Notes under the pieces: generated by a model
Database searches by the model: none
What the model was told of the DNA's origin: nothing
Seen by the model: only the letters and a program-made list of their open reading frames with translations
NCBI GenBank assembly: GCA_029953675.1
Contig: JAMWBK010000004.1
Location: 868,001-932,000, forward strand
From: Rhodosorus marinus
Taxonomy: Eukaryota > Rhodophyta > Stylonematophyceae > Stylonematales > Stylonemataceae
Length of the DNA stretch: 64,000 bases
Direction: 5' to 3'
Translations under genes and position numbers: made by a program
Shown: positions 20,418 through 30,798 of the stretch, one piece after another
Layout: each line of letters starts with the position of its first letter
How positions within the stretch are numbered: the first letter of the stretch is position 1

Positions 20418-21352
20418 GCTGATCGAGAACTGACTTCAAGGGAACTCTGCTCCGCTGTGGCTTCCCAAGATCGCCCCATCCAGCGATCTTTCCATTTTTA
20501 CCTTAAACCAATCAACTATCCCGGGATTCGACCAAAAACTTGGAGTTCTATTGGATGTTTCCTAATATATTGGTTTTATGATCTTTGTGATACTTAATAT
20601 AAATATAATAATATGATATCACCATTAATATATATTCACCCAATAATATTTGTTTTATGATTTGTAATATTCCATTTACGTAAACTACTAGGACATGGCT
20701 CTGAATTGTATATGAATAGATCATAATTATAATTGTTTTTGTTATTTATTAATAGATTATTGTGAAGAAAATGTGCGTGAACGTTTTCGATTGGCGAAGG
20801 TTTAACGGGAAATGTATGAGCCGGATACCCAGCTTTGCGAGCTGGATCAAAGGTTGGGTGGAGGAGAAGCTAGTTCCACGGCACGAAGGTTACTTGCATT
20901 TTTGGCGTGGAGCTCTGTCGTCGTGGGGACGGGTCGTTTCAAATTCATTCAAAGCAAGCTCTGAAAGCGGACACGGAAATCCACGCAACGGCTTGATAAT
21001 AAAGCAGAATCATCTCAAAGACCAGCCGTCATGTGTGTGTGCCAGACTGGAAAATTACTCCCGGTGTGATGGTCGGTTACCAAAGCTAGCGTCTAGCCCT
21101 GGTGATACTGAATAGATCTTTGCCACCACCATTCCCATATCAGCCGGGTACAGTCAAAAAAATTCCAGTCAATGTTTACTTCCATCCTCACAAACCAATC
21201 CTGGTTACTCCCCTCTGTGTCCCCTACTGTGCAAAGCACCGGACATCAGTCCTCATACTTTCCTCCTATTCCTATTTACAATGGACGGAATTATGTTTCC
21301 CTACACGCCCTACTGTATCCGAACTTGACGACGTCCCCCAGCGTCCGGATTC
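20418..21352. other. Intergenic region, no gene recognised
   Basis: 3' flanks of two convergent genes. AT-rich at 20560-20760. Short frames at 20762-21115 and 21102-21381 lack ATG-supported coding features or motifs. Confidence 0.5.
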
Positions 21353-24300
21353 TCAACCATAAACTGCGTTTAGTTTCTTAACCTCAGATTTGTTGAAGAT
21401 AAACCATCGAGTGGGACCCGCACTCCTGTCGTCTTCCCAAAATTTGAATTTTGTGTTTCCCGGGGCCCTCAAAGCGTTCACGGTGAAGTTGGAGCCCACG
21501 ACGACGATTGCGCGAAGCGGGGATGGCCCGGAGACAGAGTCAGCGGAAACTTTGACCCCGGTTGGCATCGTAGAAACTGAAACTGTTGACGTCTGAGGCC
21601 GAATCTGCCTGGTTTCGACAAATGTCGTCTTATCGCTCAAGAATCCTGCTTGAAACTCTAGGTAGAAAAAGTCTCCGTGGTCTTGAACTTTGTACGAGCC
21701 ATTCGCCTTTTGAAGGATCGTCTGCTCCAAGTGCTCGTGGCAGACTGTCGCGCAGTGAACCAGCAACACGCGGAGATTGTACTCCTGCGGCGGAACTGGC
21801 GCTCCTCGGTAGTCGAAGCACTTCACGTTGTAGTTGATCGTATCACCAATTTTAAATGTACTAGGCATCCGTCCGAAGGAGCACTGACGCTTCTTGGTCG
21901 TTTGAGGCGCACAGTCAAACGTGGCGCTGGACAGCTGCGCAGCTCCCCCAGCCCCCGTCGCCCGTATCGTAATCTGATCCAAGCCCCTGACGTTGCAGTC
22001 CATGTTCTTTCCCGCACTGGGATTGACAGTTCCGCTGTTGCAAAGGACCCTACCAGAGACACCTTTGACGGCCACCGCAATATTTCTGGCGCCGTTGACG
22101 GCATCGACTCGCATTGTTAGCTTGGCGCATTTGCCGGGAACGAGGTAGTCCACTTCCGCTACCGGAACGATGTTAATGCGCTTGCCTTCTTCGATTTTGT
22201 TGAACCGACCGAGGGGCCTCACAGTCCTTCTGATGAGGTTGAACAAACCAACTTTCTGGCCCACCGCTTCTTCCAGCCGAGTCCTAAATGTCCGAACGAT
22301 GCCGCTCGTCAAGGGGTTGCCGTTCAAATCCTCTGCCCTCTTCCTGACCATCAGTTTGTACTCCGTATCTGCCAGGAGCTCCTGGCTAGGTCTGATGAAC
22401 ATCCTCCTCTGGTCGGCGCTGAATGAGGCTCGGAAACCAATGTCATATCCTCCCAAGGCTATGGGTTGCACTAGTTGAGCAGCATCCATTGTGCTCTGGA
22501 CGTCCATTGGCTCGCTAAACACAACCTCGATCGCTTGCTTCACACCGATCCGACCTGCCGGAAGCACTTGCTTGATTTTCGGATTGCTTCTATCGAAAGC
22601 ACCGCATCTAAACCTTGCGTCCGCCCAGCTTCCAATCCCAAGGGCCGGCTTCGTCCTTTCCGTCCGCTTAGTCACAAGCGCCACTACTTTGGCTCCCCTC
22701 ACGTCCACGTCTATCGACATCCCCCTTGCCGTTCTTGTTAGCGGTCTTGCGTTCCGGAATACCCGCTTCTGACCCTTCGAAGAACTCCACGTCCTCACCT
22801 CGAAGAACACCTCGACTGGTACGAACACGGTCCTGACATCGTCAACCCCGATCACAGCCTGCAGTCGCTTGCAATTCGGCGGAAGAGCCAATCTAACCAA
22901 TGAGTCCGCTACCACGGCTACGCCCTTGGCGAATTCTTCTCCCCGAATGGAGATCGGTGGAATCCTAGCAACGCCTTCAACCTCCTGCTGCCTGTCCCTG
23001 AGCACGTCAACCTGTTTCCTTCCGTTAACAGCCTCAAGCCATTTCAGGTCAGATACGAACCGCGAGAATCCAGTACCGGTTGTGAATCTCGACCTAAACG
23101 GGTTGCGCATCTTTCGGCCTTGGGTGTCCATCAAGTTACGTGACACGACAATCTCGTAGTCAGCCTTCGCTGAGAGCATTCCGCGGGGACTAATCACAAC
23201 GGAATGCGTGGAAGGCAGATAAGTCAGTTTGCTACGAACCAGCTGGTTCCTACTCCTGTTCCTCAGTTTTATGTTCTTCCCGTTGACAGCCTTCGGATTA
23301 ATTCTTTTCGAAAATTTTACTGTGAGCATGGAAGTTATCTCAACCTCCTTCGCGCCCTGCGGCGGGGTCATCTGAACGACTGTCGGGCGACTCTTGTCGA
23401 TTTGAAATCGCACCCTGAAGATCTTCTGAGCTCCAAGTGAGACGTAGTAGAGCCACCCATCGGGTCCTTGCTTAATCTGAACCACGCCAGCTACGTCAGA
23501 AATCATTGTTTGGGGCTTTCCTTTCATACCCCCGGCCTCACTGGGATTGATCAGTTTGATCCACCTGAAAGTGAAGTCCGCCACGGCAACCCTATTTCGA
23601 ATTGCTTGCGGCCACTTTGTGGAGTCGAGGCGAAGCGCGCCCGTCACAGCAGTCCCTTCGTTCCGGGCATAGATCCACAACGCCCGCTTCGTACCGAGCT
23701 TGCTTTTCCCCGTTCGGATGTCTGCACAGAGCTTATTGCCGTGCACTTTGATGTTGTCCACGTCCCCTTCTACACATGGCCAGCCAAAATTCAGACCCTT
23801 CATACCTCGGAATACAGCCTCCTTCGTCGCATATCCAACTTGGGGCACCAGTGGAGTCCTGAATACTCGATCGTAGCTGATTCGGAAAGGGTTCCGCAAC
23901 CCATAGTTCCATACCTTGGCTGCGTTTGGCCCTCCACCACGGAACGGGTTTGATCTACAGGGAGCACCGGTTCGGGTTATACATAAGATCTTACCACCCA
24001 TAAATTCGAGGTCTTGGGTTCGGAACGCGGTATCCTCAAAGTCGGGAGGGGCTTGAGCATCACCCAGTGATATGAAGATATTACCAGAGGGGCTCATAGC
24101 CAACCCACCCATGTTGTGGTGCTTACTATCCAGGCATATTACGTCCTTGCTGAAGATCGACTTGTTCAACCCGCAGCCCGTTGCGGGCGGGACTTGCTTA
24201 CCAATCAAGACGACTTCACCAAAGGCTCTAGTGAGATCTCTTGATACTCTGAAACGCACGATTTTCCCAGATTTTACACCGTCATCGGGGGTGTTGAGTC

Positions 24301-24649
24301 TCCGGTCCACGTACTGAACGTACAGGAACGGGTGCTTGTTGAACTGCGTATCGATCAGACAAGAGATCAGTCCTCTCCCTGCCAAAGAGACAATGCGGTC
24401 GGAGATATCAAGGAACGGTTTCGACTGGACAACCCCATTAATCGCTAGGTGAATTATTCCCCGCTTCTCACAGACAATCATCCGCGAGACATCGCCCGGA
24501 ATCCAATCCACATCAATAGGAGTCATAAAATCCCCATCGACAGCGACCTCGTGGACAAGATTCTCCATCTCCACCGTCACCTCGCCCCTTCCAACCCATA
24601 CCAGAACCAACAAACAAATCAACTTCAATCCCATCCTTTCCAAATCCAT
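21353..24649 (-). CDS. Secreted glucose/sorbosone dehydrogenase-like protein with Big_5 and NPCBM-like domains (paralog 1)
   Basis: A 1098-aa intronless protein. Signal peptide (LKLICLLVLVWVGRG, to about 23); a beta-propeller of the glucose/sorbosone dehydrogenase/HHIP-like family (about 28-420) with SKHHNMGGLAMSPSG (175-189), YGLRNPFRI (249-257) and LNFGWPC (286-292). Next come a Big_5-type Ig-like domain (about 422-525), an NPCBM-like carbohydrate-binding module (about 532-685, with IRGEEFAKGVAV and VIGVDD), a second Big_5-like domain (about 690-792) and a Cys-containing C-terminus of unknown fold. Family members use PQQ to oxidise sugars, or act as inactive binding proteins (HHIP); which applies is not shown. 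It is a paralog of 30799-34548. Confidence 0.85.
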   Translation of the reverse strand: MDLERMGLKLICLLVLVWVGRGEVTVEMENLVHEVAVDGDFMTPIDVDWIPGDVSRMIVCEKRGIIHLAINGVVQSKPFLDISDRIVSLAGRGLISCLIDTQFNKHPFLYVQYVDRRLNTPDDGVKSGKIVRFRVSRDLTRAFGEVVLIGKQVPPATGCGLNKSIFSKDVICLDSKHHNMGGLAMSPSGNIFISLGDAQAPPDFEDTAFRTQDLEFMGGKILCITRTGAPCRSNPFRGGGPNAAKVWNYGLRNPFRISYDRVFRTPLVPQVGYATKEAVFRGMKGLNFGWPCVEGDVDNIKVHGNKLCADIRTGKSKLGTKRALWIYARNEGTAVTGALRLDSTKWPQAIRNRVAVADFTFRWIKLINPSEAGGMKGKPQTMISDVAGVVQIKQGPDGWLYYVSLGAQKIFRVRFQIDKSRPTVVQMTPPQGAKEVEITSMLTVKFSKRINPKAVNGKNIKLRNRSRNQLVRSKLTYLPSTHSVVISPRGMLSAKADYEIVVSRNLMDTQGRKMRNPFRSRFTTGTGFSRFVSDLKWLEAVNGRKQVDVLRDRQQEVEGVARIPPISIRGEEFAKGVAVVADSLVRLALPPNCKRLQAVIGVDDVRTVFVPVEVFFEVRTWSSSKGQKRVFRNARPLTRTARGMSIDVDVRGAKVVALVTKRTERTKPALGIGSWADARFRCGAFDRSNPKIKQVLPAGRIGVKQAIEVVFSEPMDVQSTMDAAQLVQPIALGGYDIGFRASFSADQRRMFIRPSQELLADTEYKLMVRKRAEDLNGNPLTSGIVRTFRTRLEEAVGQKVGLFNLIRRTVRPLGRFNKIEEGKRINIVPVAEVDYLVPGKCAKLTMRVDAVNGARNIAVAVKGVSGRVLCNSGTVNPSAGKNMDCNVRGLDQITIRATGAGGAAQLSSATFDCAPQTTKKRQCSFGRMPSTFKIGDTINYNVKCFDYRGAPVPPQEYNLRVLLVHCATVCHEHLEQTILQKANGSYKVQDHGDFFYLEFQAGFLSDKTTFVETRQIRPQTSTVSVSTMPTGVKVSADSVSGPSPLRAIVVVGSNFTVNALRAPGNTKFKFWEDDRSAGPTRWFIFNKSEVKKLNAVYG

Positions 24650-24669
24650 TTCAGTTCCTCCTCCGTCTA

Positions 24670-24780
24670 TTCTTCACGCCCTCCTCCTCCTCCCCCTCCG
24701 CCCCCTCCTCCCCCCGCTCCCCCCTCCTCTCCATCCCGCTCCTCCCACCCTCCCACCACTACCCCCACTCTCCTACCATG
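24670..24780. repeat. C/T-rich low-complexity tract upstream of paralog 1
   Basis: An almost pure pyrimidine stretch on the plus strand (purine on the coding strand) fills the leader region of the minus-strand gene that starts at 24649. It is likely 5' UTR or promoter-proximal sequence. The poly-Pro frame it creates on the plus strand is not a gene. Confidence 0.7.
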
Positions 24781-24802
24781 ATACAACTTCCAAACTACAA
24801 TT

Positions 24803-24808
24803 CTATAT
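24803..24808 (-). promoter_or_regulatory. Putative TATA box of paralog 1
   Basis: TATATA on the minus strand, about 155 bp before the ATG at 24649. Spacing is like the other genes here, but the word is weak. Confidence 0.3.
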
Positions 24809-24809
24809 A

Positions 24810-26349
24810 CCCCTCCAATCCTTTCGCTCCTCGTAAACCCCGTCCTTTCACCATTACATCGTTTTTCTCTATATCCACGGAAATCAATCCAATTAATCTA
24901 TACAAATGTCAAACTCATCCAGAGGTTAGTCGCTCAAAAAAAAAGTCTCTATGAAAGAATAGTTAAAATCTAAATCACTATTTTGCGAATTGTCACGAAT
25001 CCTACAGGGGGTTATGTATGTTTTTACTGTAGTGGAACTGGAAAAATCCATAGAGGAAACCCTAGAGGAGAAAACTTGGCGTTTTTTTGTCCATTTCCAA
25101 ACCGCGATAGTTTGAAAAAATAATAAAGTAAAAAAGCTAATAAAGTAAAAAAGCGAATTGGCTAATATATTTAAAAAATGTGTCTAGAAATACTTGATAT
25201 TTTTTCGGTTGTTAGATCTGTTGAAATGAGTAAAAACTTTCCACATTCCAAGGGGTTGGGTGGTTATTCGCAGATTTTTTCAGCTAGGGGGTGGGTATCC
25301 CTGGGGGGGGGGGGCAATGCATGGATGAAAATAAAAATAAAATGACACTTTGATGACTCCTTGAAAGCCTCTTTCTGCTTTCTTCCTTGTTGTCTTAAAT
25401 TATGTGAATCATGTCATTATTGTAGTGAATCATGGGCCGAACGACGTAAATTTAACTCCTTACAATCTTAAATATCCTGATGTGTTTTGGATTTCCTAAA
25501 TTTCTTATCGTCACGTGGATGGAAGGGCAGAATCCATTGGTCGAACCGTCCGAGGAATATGGAGAGGCCCATAGAGAACACTTTTTTCTGCCACATTCTT
25601 TGTTTTGTTTTAAAACCAAGTTGGAGTAAAAGTAAAAAATCGTGACAAAGAAGAATTTGAGTGAACTTTTTAATAAACTATTCAAACTAAATTGGAGCAT
25701 TCACTATCCCCAAGTAAAAGTAAAAAATCGTGACAAAGGAGAATTTGATTGAACTTTTCAAGAGATCGTGTATGTTCTAAAATATATCGCCGATAATTGC
25801 GAATCCATGAAATTGTCATTTTTGCACGGCTTTTACAATGTGAAAACTGGAAATTTTTAGGGTCTCCATACAGAGCCCGAGGCCTTTATAATATCGTTTT
25901 TACTCTTTTTATTGACGATGGAGTCAAACTATATAGTACATATTTATGAAAAAAAAATAGATAGACGACAATTACAATAAAATGGTAACTTTACGGGTAT
26001 GAACTTTTTTTATTGTTCGTGTTCGGTTTGGAAACGACGTAAATAGGAAATTTGGGATCTAAAATATCATTGAATAACCAGTACAACGCTCGATTTTTTT
26101 CTTATACGCCGATATCATGACGAATTCATTCAATCATTGAGTTCGCCTTTGCTGGAGTTGGCTTACCCAACTGTATCGAGGGCGAGGGATAAGCGCGGAT
26201 GGACGAGGAGGTTTAGAAATTGTCGAGAGTAGGGAGGTTGCCTCATCAGGCGACAACTAATGTACTCCACGTGTGCGCATCTGTTTACAAAGCAAGATGT
26301 TGTCTGTACTTTTTCATTGGCTGCGCAACCATCCGTTAGGTGCACGAGG
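24810..26349. other. AT-rich intergenic region, no gene recognised
   Basis: It contains an 86-bp-spaced direct repeat of AAAGTAAAAAATCGTGACAA (25632 and 25718 regions). No motif-bearing frame was seen; a poly-Cys/Ser frame at 26163-26639 (minus) is a shadow of the CAG-rich start of the group C element. Confidence 0.5.
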
Positions 26350-27246
26350 GTAAAGCTTACGGTTACTGGGGTTACTGGGGGGTTTTGGACGGCTTTGTTT
26401 GTGGAAAACGACGGAAAAAGCTGATAAAAAGTTACAAGTATGATTGTGAAGGAGGTACGCGGGCCGTACCCCGAGCCTCTTGTGATCGCGGGCCCACACA
26501 CCTCGGGTACCCGCGAAATGGAGAGGGCGAAAGAGCTGCTACAAGAGCAGCAGCAGCAGCAGCAGCAACAGCACCAGCATAGGGGAGCAGAACAGGAGGC
26601 AGAGAGGAATGCAGAACAGGGTGCAGCGGAGCAGGCCACAGCAGACCCAGCTGTCGCCTTTCTCCACCAGCTGCAGAGCTACGACCACTGCTATACCGCC
26701 CTGGGAATCGGCCAGTCGGACATCGCCGACTTCTACCAGGCCGCCTTCAACCTCTATTCCCGCATCAACTGCTCAAAAGAACTTCAATCAGTGACAGGAC
26801 GTCTGAATGAGCTCGCCAAAAAACCGCATATGTGGCAAGACGGACGAGCCACTACGACCCCGCCTCAACCCCCGCAGCAGCACCCGCGAACGGCGGCGGT
26901 CAATCAACATGCGGCAGAACCCATCATCAATCAACTTGCGGAGGGGACAGGTGTCCTTGCCTCACTGGACTATGCCACGGCCTTCCCTGTTGCCGGTACC
27001 AGCAGCACACGGCCAACGTACGCTCAAAGGACTGCCCAAAGTACTCCAGCTCGAGAATCAGAGGCTCAACTCCGACCAGCCGGGCGCCCGGGCCCACAGA
27101 GCCAGCAGGCAGCGCTCCGACAGTTGCACGCCGCTGTGGGAGGGTCCTCCTGGGGACCTGAGACCAAGCCGGTACTGGCGACCCTGAGGAATGTAAGATC
27201 GCCACGGATTGACGAGGTAGCCCCATCGGATTTCACCACGCTCCTT

Positions 27247-27884
27247 TTGCCCTGAGGAAGACGTGCCACGATCGACATGAGGCCCTCGTCGGCCGCTTTT
27301 CTTGAATCCCACCGCCGGTTTAGTGTTTCGGTATTCAGAGCGAGCAAAGATTGCAGTGCGTGTGCAATCTCGTCTGGTAAGTCACCTTCCGCCGGGTTGG
27401 GAAAGAGCGCTTGTAGTTGTCTCCACGTAGCCGCGGTAAAAGGTGCCATTTCGGTGGCCTGTAGGCTCCGAGCTGCATCTGAAAGGCGGCCAAGGTGTGC
27501 TAGTTTCAGCGCTCATCTTCACGCCTTGCGTAGCGCTTCAGGCTATGCTAGTAAAGTCCAGTTTCAGCGCTCGCTTGTGGCGCTCGAGATGTTTGCGTCG
27601 AACCGCTTCCACAAGCGAGCGCTGAAACTAGCACACCTTGGCCGCCTTTCAGATGCAGCTCGGAGCCTACAGGCCACCGAAATGGCACCTTTTACCGCGG
27701 CTACGTGGAGACAACTACAAGCGCTCTTTCCCAACCCGGCGGAAGGTGACTTACCAGACGAGATTGCACACGCACTGCAATCTTTGCTCGCTCTGAATAC
27801 CGAAACACTAAACCGGCGGTGGGATTCAAGAAAAGAGGCCGACGAGGGCCTCATGTCGATCGTGGCACGTCTTCCTCAGGGCAA
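27247..27884. repeat. Inverted duplication inside the group C element
   Basis: The segment 27608-27884, which encodes MAPFTAATWRQLQALF and the following residues in element sense, is repeated in reverse at 27247-27579. The two arms face each other across about 28 nt (CGCTCGAGATGTTTGCG...). The arms are nearly identical; the left one is interrupted by a 45-bp group B insertion. It would form a long hairpin in RNA. Confidence 0.85.
27502..27572 (+). mobile_element. 45-bp group B 3'-end micro-insertion with 13-bp TSD
   Basis: Bases 27515-27559 are exactly the last 45 bp of group B (ATCTTCACGCC... to AGTAAAGTCC). They are flanked by AGTTTCAGCGCTC at 27502-27514 and 27560-27572. The other arm of the inverted repeat shows the empty site. 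Confidence 0.9.
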
Positions 27885-30392
27885 GAGCCCAGGTCCTAGC
27901 GGTCTCCGAGCGGAACACCTCCAAGGTGCAACTCAACAGACGCAAGTGGCGTTGATTCGTGTATTGCGACAACTGGCGACCGCTCCTGAGAAATTTTCCC
28001 CGGCTCTGACCCGCGCCCTTCGCAGTAGTCGACTCCTGCCGTTCACGAAGCCTAACAAGGGTTCAGTGCCGCAGGAGCATCCCGGAGTTCGCCCTATCGG
28101 AGTACCAGAAGTTTTGCGCAAGGTAGCAACGCAATGGACTCTTCACGCGGTTATGGACAGGGTGCGTGAGCTCCTGGTGCCCTTACAACTGGGTATCGGA
28201 GTAAGTGGCGGGTGCGAACGCTCACTTCACGCGATCCAGGCCCATTTGTCATGCGAACCCGATTCGGTGGTCCTTCGCCTAGACCTTGAGAATGCCTTTA
28301 ATCGCATCGAGCGACGCCTTGCCAAGCAACTGGTGGACGAAAACTTGCCGGAGCTTGCACCAGTGTATAGACTTGGCTATGGAAGCGACAACGCGGACTC
28401 ACCGACGCTCTGTGGCTGGCGATCTTCCCCTGGACAGAACGAAACCGACACCTCTCGCCTGACTCTCCAAGCAACTACAGGAGTCCAACAGGGAGATCCA
28501 CTGGGGCCGGTGCTACATGCACTATCCCTGGCGCCCTTTCTAAGAGCGTTGCGAGCTAAGTTCCCCAACGAAACGATTGTTGCTATCCACGACGATATCA
28601 CGATTGTCGGGTCGCTACAAGCCGTGAAGGCGTCCCTGGCATGGGCAAAAACTGTGCTCCCCTCTCTTGGAGCACGCCTGCAACTCGGCAAGTGCACTGT
28701 GTACGGGGCGAACACTGACTACCACGCGAGTGGTCAACCATGAGATTCCTGGAGTGCAAGTGACCAGAGACGGAGTCACCATCCACTCGATACCGATAGG
28801 CAGCCGAGAATATATCGAACAGGAGTGCCGGGGGCTGCAAAATAAGCATGAGAAACTCTTTGAGGAAATTGCCAAGCTCCCACAACCGGAGCTTACGACG
28901 CAAATTGCCCTCTTCAGGTTCTGTGCAGAAACGCGACTAGACTATGTGCTACGATGCCTCGCATACGAGTTTGGAAGAAATCTGGCACGCGAGGCCGACG
29001 TGATGACCAGATATCACCTGGAAATTCTATTCGGAGGCCTCGCTACGACAGCTGTAGAGGACGATGAGTACGCAGAGCTGATCTCGGACCAAATCGCTCT
29101 GCCCTGCCGCTGGGGAGGTTTGGGTTTCGCTACTCGAAGCGCGTCCAACCCATCGCGTTTTACTCGTCATGGAGAAACACCTTCCGGAACAATGAAGATG
29201 AATGGCCATACCTGACTGAACTAGAGCGGGAGGTTACGGCAGAACGCTCACCAGACACATACGAGCCGATGGATCAAAGATGGTCGACTGCACAGCTGGC
29301 GGACCAGATCTGTGCATCGTCGCGAGCAATACAACGGAGGCTCGGACCAGAAACCCCGCCGCGGATCTTGGCACTGACAACCCTGCAACAACCGCGAGAA
29401 ACATCTCTTCGAAGCGCCCCGGGCGAGACTGCAGCTTGGAATAATGGTTCAATACAACAAACCCTCTCTCGAGAGGCACACCATTGTGCATTCCAAATGC
29501 TGGTCACCAACCCACGAATCTCCCCTGAAAACCGAGCTCGAATACGGTCTGCCGCGGGATCCGGGTCGGGAGTCTGGCTACGTGAAATACCAACGCTGAC
29601 ACCGAAAAATTTGAGTGCGGTTGAGATGCAGGTAAACGTTCGACAACTGCTGGGTCTGCCAATTCCGGGATTGCGGACCACCGAGAAGTGCACTAGTTGC
29701 CGGAGTAAACACGGAAGGACTGGGGTACAACGGTTTCATCACTGGCCAACATCAACTGGACTGTGGCAACGTAGGCATGACGAAATCTGCAGAGAGCTGG
29801 CACGGTGGCTAAGGCGATGGAACTTCATGGACGTAGAGCAAGAACCTGAGGGGTACTTCGAGAACTACGGACTGCGACCTAATATCGTTGCTAGGCATCC
29901 GAGGACCAAACAAAGGTATGCGCTGGATGTGACGGTGGTGTCACCATTACAGGGAAAATATTTGCGGAGGAGCCAAGATGATAGCGGATACGCGGCGAGA
30001 GCTGCGGAGAAGTGGAAAATCGCTCACTACAAAGAAGCGATGGTGATCGAGAAACCGGATGATAAGTTCATCCCGATAGCGATAGAGACGTTTGGGCGTA
30101 CGGGGCAAATGGCACAAGAGTTCCTCCGCGACAGCCGCAAACACCTACTGCACAGGAGTGAGGAGCTGAGAGAAGTGAGATCCCAGATAAACCGGCAACT
30201 ATGGCGAGGTAACGCAGAGATAGCATTAGGCGCTTTGCGCGTGGACCAGCTGGAGAATCCGCTGGTGCCTGTTTTTTCTTTTGAACGTAGCATGAGACCC
30301 CGGTAGCGGGGTTCCAGTAAGTTTCTCCCTAGATAGGATTAGACGTAGTGTTGCGCTGCAGTAGGCAGCTGCCCAGTAAAGCTTACGGTTAC

Positions 30393-30798
30393 GGTCCGAA
30401 GATTTTGATGTAAGCGACTTCAACGTCGATGGAAGTTGCAATGGGAAGCGGTGCTACGCTAGTACGCCGAGGAGCTTCTGTTGTCCATCTGTTCAAGATT
30501 CAGTCCAACTCGAATTGCCCCTTCCACCATGGAAGTCATCTGACGGCTTTTCCACTTGCGACTAAATTCCAACATACACGAGGCCATCCTGGCCTTTCTT
30601 CCCCTCAAAAATGAACCACTCCAAGAGTGGCAGTCAAACTGCCGCACCAGGGACTTCACGTATGACCAGTCAGAATTTATTTATTGTGAGTACCGGAAAT
30701 CTTGGTGTCAACCACAGGCTGCATCGCTAAAGATAGCAAGGAGCCCAGACAACAGAGTATTGAACTCGACTCTATACCTTAAAAATGCTCTGTGTAGG
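30393..30798. other. 3' flank of paralog 2, no gene recognised
   Basis: Short gap between the group C element and the stop codon of the dehydrogenase-like gene; no motifs. Confidence 0.5.

Larger units (their letters stand above)
26440..30306 (+). pseudogene. Group C polyprotein: N-terminal region, reverse transcriptase, endonuclease
   Basis: N-terminal part 26440-27255: a poly-Gln run encoded by CAG repeats (26549-26570), then a helical region. The RT frame runs 27680-28743: GPSGLRAEHL, GVRPIGVPEVLRKV, GIGVSGGCE, LRLDLENAFNRIERR (motif A), GVQQGDPLGPVLHA (motif B), AIHDDITIVG (motif C). A frameshift at about 28700-28740 moves the thumb region to the frame ending 29215, and a second shift leads to 29269-30306. 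There LGLPIPGLRTT, a CTSC...HH knuckle, RPNIVA followed by YALDVTV (Asp of the PD motif is Asn here), and a conserved C-terminal helix region are seen. RT copies the element RNA at a nick made by the endonuclease (family knowledge). Confidence 0.85.
26350..30392 (+). mobile_element. Group C non-LTR retrotransposon, end-to-end copy with 17-bp TSD
   Basis: Identical 17-bp repeats GTAAAGCTTACGGTTAC at 26350-26366 and 30376-30392 bound a 4009-bp element (26367-30375). A 73-nt leader precedes ATG 26440. Order of parts: a Gln-rich N-terminal region, an inverted duplication (27247-27884), RT, the Cys/His knuckle and the endonuclease, then about 70 nt of 3' UTR without a poly(A) tail. Since the TSD flanks both the leader and the UTR, this copy probably preserves both natural ends of the family, although internal rearrangement and frameshifts make it inactive. 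Confidence 0.85.

Noticed and set aside
24440-24781. Plus-strand frame ending in poly-Pro/Ser
   Set aside because: It overlaps the start and pyrimidine-rich leader of the minus-strand dehydrogenase-like gene; codon content reflects the C/T tract.
26163-26639. Minus-strand Cys/Ser-rich frame
   Set aside because: It is the antisense of the CAG/poly-Gln run in the group C N-terminal region.
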